A DNA stretch of 64,000 nt from Marinoscillum pacificum (GTDB lineage: Bacteria; Bacteroidota; Bacteroidia; Cytophagales; Cyclobacteriaceae), in contig NZ_JAMZMJ010000005.1 in the NCBI RefSeq assembly GCF_024714495.1, positions 62,001 to 126,000 on the forward strand, given 5' to 3'. Under the pieces are notes generated by a model. The model worked only from the letters and a program-made list of their open reading frames with translations. It did no database searches and was not told the DNA's origin. The position numbers and the translations under genes were made by a program. Shown here piece by piece: positions 37,101-43,629 of this stretch (positions within the stretch are counted from its first letter, which is position 1; every line of letters starts with the position of its first letter).

Positions 37101-37840
37101 TCATCAGAGAAAAAGGTGTGAATGGTGATCGTGAAATGGCATACTCACTTTATCTGGCTGGTTTTGATGTGAAAGATGTACACATGACCGACCTGATCAG
37201 TGGCCGTGAGGACTTGACGGATGTTAACATGATCGTATTCGTTGGAGGATTCTCAAATTCAGACGTTCTTGGTAGCGCCAAAGGCTGGGCAGGATCATTC
37301 ATTTTCAATGAAAAAGCCAAAACCGCACTAGACAACTTCTACAAGCGTGAGGACACGCTTAGTTTAGGTGTTTGTAACGGTTGCCAGGTGATGATGGAAC
37401 TTGGACTAATCTACCCAGAGCTGGGAGACAATCACCCAAGAATGCATCACAATATCTCAGGCAAGTTTGAATCCGCATTCGTGAATGTAGATGTATTGGA
37501 AAACAATTCCGTGATGTTTGGATCTTTGGCGGACTCCAGGCTAGGAATTTGGCTTGCACACGGTGAAGGTCAGTTTGTTCTTCCTGGCAAACCTGAAGAT
37601 TACAACATTCCGGTGAAGTATACTTACAACGAGTTTCCGGGCAACCCGAATGGTAGCTCATTCGCAACAGCGGCAGTAGCTTCTAAAGATGGAAGACATG
37701 TAGCAATCATGCCACACCTGGAGAGAAGTATTTTCCCATGGAACTGGGCACATAACGAAGAGATTAAAACACATGAAGTATCACCATGGATAGAACCATT
37801 TGTGAATGCTAAAAGATGGGTAGAAGGAAATATAGATTAA
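34154..37840 (+). CDS. purL: Phosphoribosylformylglycinamidine synthase, large single-chain form
   Basis: This 1228-aa protein is the fused form of FGAM synthase, converting FGAR, glutamine and ATP to FGAM in purine biosynthesis. Visible elements are the ATP-domain signature ([44 protein letters not shown]), the second AIRS-like half ([18 protein letters not shown]) and a C-terminal class I glutaminase domain with nucleophile Cys in [14 protein letters not shown] and a His/Glu pair near the end ([11 protein letters not shown]). The ATG at 34154 is chosen over a TTG at 34127. A strong hairpin terminator follows. Confidence 0.96.
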   Translation: [1228 protein letters not shown]

Positions 37841-37841
37841 T

Positions 37842-37869
37842 AAAAAAGCCGGTTAGTCCGGCTTTTTTT
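37842..37869. terminator. Bidirectional terminator between purL and the helicase gene
   Basis: AAAAAAGCCGG (37842-37852), loop TTAGT and CCGGCTTTTTT (37858-37868) form a perfect stem with T tract on both strands, placed between two convergent genes. The helicase stop codon touches its right edge. Confidence 0.88.
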
Positions 37870-39670
37870 ATGCATCGAAGTATTTTTCTCTCAGCTGTAG
37901 TTTCTTAATTCTAGAGGCGATGGCTCCTCTACTCCTACCAAGGTGTTCTGCCATTTCTTTTATTGGAGATCTATCGGCAAACATATTTTCCAGCTCAAGA
38001 TCTTCCTCAAGTGTCCAGGAACTGTATGCTGAGGGCTTACTTTTTCGCACCTCTTCATAAGTATAGGTTTTATTGGATTTCACTGGTGATCCATGCGGTG
38101 TTCCCACTGGAGCCGCTACCTCAATGGAAGATTTATAGAATGCCGTAGCAACATTACCTATTGGTTTATCTACAACTTTAATCGTTTTCTTTCCGTCCCA
38201 ATCAAAAGATTCCGGAATCAGAGATACTGGGAGCTCTATTCTGGATCGAGTCCGTGTAATAGCTACATACAAAATATTGATATCTTCAGTTAATCGACTT
38301 GCAGAGGTTTCGATTTCAGGCCTTTTCAATAATTCCAAAAGCTTTTCTTCTCCCAGAAAATCATCCAGCAGTTTTACCTGATCATACTCCATTCCTTTGG
38401 CCTTGTGCACTGTGGAGTAAACCATATCAGCCTCGTCTTTTTTGTCATGATCTACATGACTGTCCTTGATGCAATTGATCAAATGCGGAAGTTCCCGACC
38501 GTAAGTCATAACAATATCAATAATACCTTTCATCGGAGCATCTCCAGACTGATCGGTATATTCCTGTAGCTCCGAAAAATCTTTGAACTGGCGAATCATT
38601 GGATTTCGAATACCCTTTCGTTGATCCAAATACAGATTCAGTACATCATAAACGGATCCTCCTTCGTCTGCATAAGTGTAAGTCTGAAAATGGCCTTCAA
38701 AATAAACCGACTTGAATTCCTCTTTATCAATTAATCGTTCAATTACATCTACCAGAATTGCTCCATTGGTTCTTCCTAAAGTGGCTCTGGTATTGATATC
38801 AGTCGTTTTCCCTTCTCCCTTCAACAAAGGAGTTCTGGATTCTTTTAAATGATTCTTGATGGCCAACACATCAAATGAAAGGTCCGCAATTTCCTGATTG
38901 AATCGATAGCTGGTGTTTAAATACTTACGGGTATAATCGACCTGTTGTAATGCATTGACTGCATACCTCCACCCATAAATTTGCTGATGCTCGTCCCCTA
39001 CAAACACTTTAACAGCAGGTTGATTCATCACCACATCCAACATGACCGGACTTGCATCCTGAGCCTCATCAAATAGAATGCAGTCATAGTTTCCGATTCT
39101 TGGAGAAGAAAGCTGATAGGCCTTCAAATAAAAGTCATGAGTCATTTCAATCTCATCAGACTGCATCATCCCCAGAAACCTCCGAGTCTCATGAACCAAT
39201 TGATCATAGACGGTCTTCACAAAAGCTTTGTCTTCTGCAGACACGAGGAGAGCATTGTATTCCAGATCCATGACTCGCCTCACATTACTATTGCAAAAAG
39301 CCGCTGCCATTTGCAATACATGCTTACCAAACTTCATGTCAGCAATCGCATCTTTGAACTGAAAACCGAGAAGTTGCTTAGCATCAAAAGGTTGATAGCC
39401 AGACTGAGAGATTCGAGGACTTTTAGGATAATTTCTGAGCGCTAGAGAGTGAGCTGTTTCTACTCTGACATTCGTCAAACCAAGTTCTCTAAACTTACTT
39501 TCCGCCTCCTGCTTCACTGATTTATTAAAAGCCAGGTAAAGAATCTTCTGTCTGGAACGATGCTGAGCGTATCCAGCCAAAGTAGTCGTTTTACCAGAAC
39601 CTGCCACGGCATTGACTACCATATCCCCTTCATGGTGGATTACTTCGTTCTGTTGTTCTGAATAGTTCAC
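37868..39670 (-). CDS. FBH1-like UvrD-family DNA helicase with C-terminal HTH domain
   Basis: This 600-aa superfamily 1 helicase starts at GTG 39670 (VNYSEQQNEVIHHEGD); a TTG at 39724 would add 18 residues. Motif I is NAVAGSGKTTTLA. Motif II and its surroundings (LFDEAQDASPVM, VFVGDEHQQIYGWRYAVNAL, SYRFNQEIA) closely resemble eukaryotic FBH1, as does VHKAKGMEYDQVKLLDDF near motif V. The last 60 residues (SWTLEEDLELENMFADRSPIKEMAEHLGRSRGAIASRIKKL) form a Myb/SANT-like helix-turn-helix, probably a DNA- or protein-binding tail. FBH1 dismantles RecA/Rad51 filaments; the bacterial role is inferred. Confidence 0.82.
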   Translation of the reverse strand: MNYSEQQNEVIHHEGDMVVNAVAGSGKTTTLAGYAQHRSRQKILYLAFNKSVKQEAESKFRELGLTNVRVETAHSLALRNYPKSPRISQSGYQPFDAKQLLGFQFKDAIADMKFGKHVLQMAAAFCNSNVRRVMDLEYNALLVSAEDKAFVKTVYDQLVHETRRFLGMMQSDEIEMTHDFYLKAYQLSSPRIGNYDCILFDEAQDASPVMLDVVMNQPAVKVFVGDEHQQIYGWRYAVNALQQVDYTRKYLNTSYRFNQEIADLSFDVLAIKNHLKESRTPLLKGEGKTTDINTRATLGRTNGAILVDVIERLIDKEEFKSVYFEGHFQTYTYADEGGSVYDVLNLYLDQRKGIRNPMIRQFKDFSELQEYTDQSGDAPMKGIIDIVMTYGRELPHLINCIKDSHVDHDKKDEADMVYSTVHKAKGMEYDQVKLLDDFLGEEKLLELLKRPEIETSASRLTEDINILYVAITRTRSRIELPVSLIPESFDWDGKKTIKVVDKPIGNVATAFYKSSIEVAAPVGTPHGSPVKSNKTYTYEEVRKSKPSAYSSWTLEEDLELENMFADRSPIKEMAEHLGRSRGAIASRIKKLQLREKYFDA

Positions 39671-39778
39671 TTGTACCTGTTTAAACCTTTTAGATAAACC
39701 TAAGGAAATGATAATCAGAGACAAAACAATGAATCAAAAATATTGCGAAGATTTTTTTCAAGATTTTTCACATTCATA

Positions 39779-39811
39779 CTTGTCAAAATGAAATAAAAAT
39801 GTCTAGTTTTG
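39779..39811 (+). promoter_or_regulatory. Bacteroidota-type promoter of tRNA-Gln
   Basis: CTTG at 39779-39782 and TAGTTTTG at 39804-39811 (full match to TAnnTTTG), spacing 21 bases. The predicted transcription start is about 30 bases before the mature tRNA 5' end. Confidence 0.6.
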
Positions 39812-39851
39812 CATTCCATTTCGAAGCGAACGAAGCTCGAAAACAAGGTAC

Positions 39852-39924
39852 TGGCCTATGGTGTAACTGGCAACACGTCTGATTTTGGTTCAGAAGAGTC
39901 TAGGTTCGAGCCCTAGTAGGCCAA
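39852..39924 (+). tRNA. tRNA-Gln (anticodon TTG)
   Basis: The cloverleaf is complete: acceptor TGGCCTA pairs with TAGGCCA (39917-39923) and A39924 is the discriminator. The D stem is GTGT/ACAC, the anticodon stem TCTGA/TCAGA encloses loop TTTTGGT with anticodon TTG, and the T arm is CTAGG-TTCGAGC-CCTAG. CCA is not encoded. The sole anticodon reads CAA and, by wobble, CAG. Confidence 0.95.
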
Positions 39925-39929
39925 CTAAT

Positions 39930-39957
39930 AATCCCGACCTTCGCGTCGGGATTCTTT
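39930..39957 (+). terminator. Terminator after tRNA-Gln
   Basis: AATCCCGAC (39930-39938), loop CTTCGC and GTCGGGATT (39945-39953) form a 9-base stem followed by CTTTATTT. It separates the tRNA from prs, whose ATG begins 25 bases later. Confidence 0.8.
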
Positions 39958-39978
39958 ATTTAAAACAAAAAATTTACC

Positions 39979-40905
39979 ATGTCCTCAGTAAAATTATTTG
40001 CAGGAAAAGGAACCGCAGATTTGGCTAATCGAATAGCAGATATCTACGGCAAACCGCTTGGTAAATCGACTTCACAAAAATTTAGCGATGGTGAGCTAAA
40101 CTTCAGCTACAACGAGTCCATCCGCGGTACAGATCTTTTCATTATCCAATCCACTACCCCTCCTTCTGACAACATCATGGAGCTATTGCTTATGATCGAC
40201 GCAGCCAAGAGAGCCAGTGCTAAATACATCACCGTAGTAATCCCTTACTTCGGTTATGCGAGACAAGACAGAAAAGACAGACCAAGAGTTGCGATTGCAG
40301 CGAAGATGATGGCGAACCTATTGACAGCAGCTGGTGCCAACCGTCTCATGACAATGGATCTACATGCAGGTCAGATTCAAGGCTTTTTCGACATTCCTGT
40401 TGATCACCTCGATGGATCCGCGATTTTTGTGCCTTACATCAGAAACTTAAATCTTGACAACCTAATTTTCGCATCTCCGGATGTAGGAGGAACTGCCAGA
40501 GCAAGAACTTTCGCTAAGTTTTTCGAAGCAGACATGGTTGTTTGTGATAAACACCGTAAACGTGCCAATGAAATTGCATCTATGCAAGTAATTGGAGACG
40601 TAGAAGGTAAAGACGTAGTACTTGTAGATGACATGGCTGATACAGCTGGAACCATCTGCAAAGCAGCAAACTTACTGAAAGACAAAGGTGCTTCTTCTGT
40701 GCGAGCAGTTTGTACCCACCCTATTCTATCAGGTAAAGCCTACGAAAATATTGAAGCATCGGATCTGGATGAGATGATCACCACAGACACCATTGCTTTG
40801 AAACAAAAAAGTGACAAAATCACTGTATTGACTGTAGCTGACCTTTTCGCGAAAGCGATCAGAAAAGTACATGATCACGAATCAATCAGTGCACTATTTA
40901 TTTAA
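39979..40905 (+). CDS. prs: Ribose-phosphate pyrophosphokinase
   Basis: This 308-aa PRPP synthetase transfers pyrophosphate from ATP to ribose 5-phosphate, supplying nucleotide, His and Trp synthesis. Family motifs are FSDGELNFSYNESIRGTD (N-terminal), VIPYFGYARQDRKDRPR (flexible/ATP region), MDLHAGQIQGFFDIPVDHL (metal/ATP) and VLVDDMADTAGTI (PRPP-binding loop). Length is normal for class I enzymes. rplY follows after 34 bases on the same strand. Confidence 0.96.
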   Translation: MSSVKLFAGKGTADLANRIADIYGKPLGKSTSQKFSDGELNFSYNESIRGTDLFIIQSTTPPSDNIMELLLMIDAAKRASAKYITVVIPYFGYARQDRKDRPRVAIAAKMMANLLTAAGANRLMTMDLHAGQIQGFFDIPVDHLDGSAIFVPYIRNLNLDNLIFASPDVGGTARARTFAKFFEADMVVCDKHRKRANEIASMQVIGDVEGKDVVLVDDMADTAGTICKAANLLKDKGASSVRAVCTHPILSGKAYENIEASDLDEMITTDTIALKQKSDKITVLTVADLFAKAIRKVHDHESISALFI

Positions 40906-40939
40906 TTAAGAATTCTTTTAACTATTTAATATAACAATT

Positions 40940-41545
40940 ATGAAAAGTGTTGAGATTATAGGGTTTAAAAGAGCAAATCTCGGCAAGACTGAAGCTAAGA
41001 GACTCAGAGCTGAAGGTTATGTTCCTTCTGTCATCTATGGTGGCGAAGAGCAAATTCACTTCTACGCTCCAATGATTCTTTTTAGAGACTTAGTCTACAC
41101 CGATGAAGCTCACTTTGTAAACCTTAACATTGAGGGTGAAACGTTTGAGGCTATTCTTCAGGACATCCAATTCCACCCAGTAAGTGAGATCATCATGCAT
41201 GCTGATTTCCTTCAGTTGTTCCGTGGAACTAAGATCAAAATGGACATCCCAGTAAGACCTGTAGGAACACCTCCAGGTATCCAACAAGGGGGTAAATTGA
41301 TCAAGAAATTGAGATTCCTTACCATCAAAGCTCTACCGAAAGACATGCCAGAATTTATCGAGGCTAATGTTTCTAAATTAGGTCTTGGTAAATCAATCAA
41401 AGTTGGTGAGATCCCTTCAGAAAACTTTGAAATATTGAACAGCCCGTTAGTGACTATTATGGGTATTGAGGTACCGAGAGCACTTAGAGGTAAAACTGTT
41501 GAAGCTGAAGAGGAAGAAGGAGACGAGGAAGCAGCAGCTGAATAA
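40940..41545 (+). CDS. rplY: 50S ribosomal protein L25/general stress protein Ctc
   Basis: This 201-aa protein is the long CTC-type L25. The N-terminal L25 domain (GFKRANLGKTEAKRLRAEGYVPSVIYGG, about residues 6-33) binds 5S rRNA. The C-terminal TL5 domain (about 95-185: MDIPVRPVGTPPGIQQGGKLIKKLRFLTIKALPKDMP) is followed by an acidic tail (EEEEGDEEAAAE). The prs-rplY-pth order seen here is common across bacteria and supports the assignment. A hairpin terminator follows. Confidence 0.96.
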   Translation: MKSVEIIGFKRANLGKTEAKRLRAEGYVPSVIYGGEEQIHFYAPMILFRDLVYTDEAHFVNLNIEGETFEAILQDIQFHPVSEIIMHADFLQLFRGTKIKMDIPVRPVGTPPGIQQGGKLIKKLRFLTIKALPKDMPEFIEANVSKLGLGKSIKVGEIPSENFEILNSPLVTIMGIEVPRALRGKTVEAEEEEGDEEAAAE

Positions 41546-41571
41546 GCTAAAAAACACCTATTATATTAGAG

Positions 41572-41604
41572 AAATCCTACTCCATTACGGGGTAGGATTT
41601 TTTA
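41572..41604 (+). terminator. Rho-independent terminator after rplY
   Basis: ATCCTACTCC (41574-41583), loop ATTAC and GGGGTAGGAT (41589-41598) form a 10-base stem with one T-G pair, followed by six T. It lies between rplY and pth, 28 bases after the stop. Confidence 0.85.
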
Positions 41605-41635
41605 TTTTTGTCAGCTCAAACCTGTAAATAGTTAA

Positions 41636-42193
41636 ATGAAGTATCTGGTTGTAGGATTAGGAAACATCGGACCTGAGTATGAATTAACCCGTCACAATAT
41701 CGGTTTTCTGGTATTGGATAGACTTGCGGACAAAGAAGGTCTTAGTTGGGATCATGGGAAACACGCTTTTCATACGGAGCTAAAGCATAAGGGACGCACA
41801 ATCCATTTACTAAAACCAACCACATACATGAACTTGAGCGGCAAAGCAGTTAACTATTGGATGAACGAGCTCAAGGTTCCTAAAGAAAACATCCTGGTAA
41901 TCACTGATGATTTGGCCCTGCCTTTTGGAAAAATACGATTGAAAGGCAAAGGTTCTGCCGGAGGTCACAACGGCTTAAAAAACATTGAGCAGCTAACAGG
42001 TGGGCAAAACTATGCACGCCTTCGCTTTGGAGTAGGTGATGACTTTCATAAAGGTCAGCAAGTGGACTATGTATTGAGTCCATTTTCTAAAACCGAAATG
42101 GATGAATTAGTTTTTGCTATGGACAAGAGTATCGACGCAAGTCTTGCATTTTGCACAATTGGCCTGGATAGAGCCATGAATCAGTTTAATTAA
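41636..42193 (+). CDS. pth: Peptidyl-tRNA hydrolase
   Basis: This 185-aa Pth1 enzyme cleaves the ester bond of peptidyl-tRNAs that dissociate from ribosomes. It shows the N-terminal motif YLVVGLGNIGPEYELTRHNIGF with the catalytic His, KPTTYMNLSG, the DDLALPFGKIRLKGKGSAGGHNGLKN block and RLRFGVG. Length is typical. The flavoprotein gene starts 6 bases after its stop. Confidence 0.95.
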   Translation: MKYLVVGLGNIGPEYELTRHNIGFLVLDRLADKEGLSWDHGKHAFHTELKHKGRTIHLLKPTTYMNLSGKAVNYWMNELKVPKENILVITDDLALPFGKIRLKGKGSAGGHNGLKNIEQLTGGQNYARLRFGVGDDFHKGQQVDYVLSPFSKTEMDELVFAMDKSIDASLAFCTIGLDRAMNQFN

Positions 42194-42198
42194 AAACG

Positions 42199-43398
42199 GT
42201 GAAAGTCATTGTCATAGGTGGAGGTGCTGCTGGGTTTTTCACGGCTATTAACATAGCAGAAAAGCATCCTGACTGGCAAATCACCATAGTTGAAAAGACT
42301 AACAAGCTCCTCAGCAAAGTAAAAATATCTGGTGGTGGAAGATGCAATGTAACCAATGGAAGAACAGCAGCTTCAGAACTAGTTCCTTTCTATCCTCGTG
42401 GAGGTAAGAAGCTTTACGGATTGTTTCAGGAATTTGGCACTGCTGAAATGAGAAAATGGCTTTCAAAAAGAGGAGTCAATACGCATGAAGAAGCCGATCA
42501 TAGAGTCTTTCCAGCCACCAATGACTCACAAACCATAATTGATTGTTTCCTTCAGCAAGTAAGAAAACATTCAATTACCATCAAGACAAACTTCAGTGTC
42601 CTATCACTTCGGCAAACCGAAGAATCGTGGATAGTGAGATCTAGTTCAGAAACGCTTCAAGCAGACAAACTGATCATTGCCACGGGTAGCTCACCGGTCG
42701 CCTGGAAAACACTACAACAGACAGGGCTTGAAATAGTTGAACCAGTTCCTTCACTGTTCACATTTAACATTAAAGATGCCCGAATCAAAGATCTGATGGG
42801 AATCGCATTTGGTAATGTGTCTGTGAAAATAGTTGGCACCAAACTGGACGAAACCGGCCCATTACTCATCACTCATTGGGGGCTTAGTGGCCCGGCGATA
42901 TTGAAGCTTTCCGCTTGGGGAGCCAGAGAACTATCAACCAAAAATTACCACTTTCAAATTCTGATCAACTATACCGGCGATCAATCCGCTGATCAGGTAC
43001 GTTCAAACCTAAACGACCTCAAATCCAGCAACCCCAAACGCAAATTATCCAATCATCCCATGTATGACATCCCTAAACGGTTCTGGGAACGACTATTGGA
43101 ATACTGTGAAATTGGATCAGATTTACCTGCCGGTGAACTCTCCAAAAAGCAAATCAACAAATTGGTGGAGGAACTGACTCAGGGCCTTTATGATGTAAAA
43201 GGAAAAAGCACTTTCAAAGAAGAATTTGTGACAAGTGGAGGTGTTAAACTTTCAGAAGTAGATCTCAAAACATTCGAAGCTAAACGCTTCAAAAACCTCT
43301 ATTTAGCCGGTGAGGTATTAGATATTGACGCCTTAACTGGTGGTTTTAACTTCCAGGCATGCTGGAGTGCTGGCTGGATCATCTCTCAAAACATTTGA
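42199..43398 (+). CDS. BaiN/RdsA-family (HI0933-like) FAD-dependent oxidoreductase
   Basis: This 399-aa flavoprotein has a GTG start at 42199, 6 bases after pth. Family motifs: VIVIGGGAAGFFTAINIAEK (FAD Rossmann), KISGGGRCNVTNG (family signature), IIATGSSPVAWKTLQQTGLEI, PLLITHWGLSGPAILKLS and the C-terminal LYLAGEVLDIDALTGGFNFQACWSAGWI. The cellular substrate of most members is unknown; BaiN itself is a bile-acid-related reductase of gut Firmicutes, so the bai symbol is not used. Coupled to pth. Confidence 0.92.
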   Translation: MKVIVIGGGAAGFFTAINIAEKHPDWQITIVEKTNKLLSKVKISGGGRCNVTNGRTAASELVPFYPRGGKKLYGLFQEFGTAEMRKWLSKRGVNTHEEADHRVFPATNDSQTIIDCFLQQVRKHSITIKTNFSVLSLRQTEESWIVRSSSETLQADKLIIATGSSPVAWKTLQQTGLEIVEPVPSLFTFNIKDARIKDLMGIAFGNVSVKIVGTKLDETGPLLITHWGLSGPAILKLSAWGARELSTKNYHFQILINYTGDQSADQVRSNLNDLKSSNPKRKLSNHPMYDIPKRFWERLLEYCEIGSDLPAGELSKKQINKLVEELTQGLYDVKGKSTFKEEFVTSGGVKLSEVDLKTFEAKRFKNLYLAGEVLDIDALTGGFNFQACWSAGWIISQNI

Positions 43399-43415
43399 AG
43401 TTCTCTCTAATTCAA

Positions 43416-43477
43416 TGTTGTAGTATTGATGTAATAGCGTTATACGTATTTATTACAGTTGTTGTAGTATTGATGTA
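43416..43477. repeat. Pair of 18-base direct repeats flanking an inverted repeat
   Basis: TGTTGTAGTATTGATGTA occurs at 43416-43433 and again at 43460-43477, exactly matched. Between and overlapping them, GTAATA (43431-43436) and TATTAC (43451-43456) form an inverted repeat. Two units do not make a CRISPR, and no transposase is near. It lies 153 bases before the protease start, so an operator or an IS/MITE scar are both possible. Confidence 0.5.
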
Positions 43478-43629
43478 GTTATTTCTCAGGATTTACCAGT
43501 CATAATGAACATCTTGTGACAGCTAAAGTAAAGTCACCACTTCACTCCCACCATATTGATTAGCTCTTGATCATTGACTTTACCATAGCGGAAAACTCAT
43601 TTTTATTAAATCCTAATTCATTAAATGCT

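Noticed and set aside
43416-43477. CRISPR array
   Set aside because: Only two repeat units with one 26-base spacer are present and no cas gene is visible.
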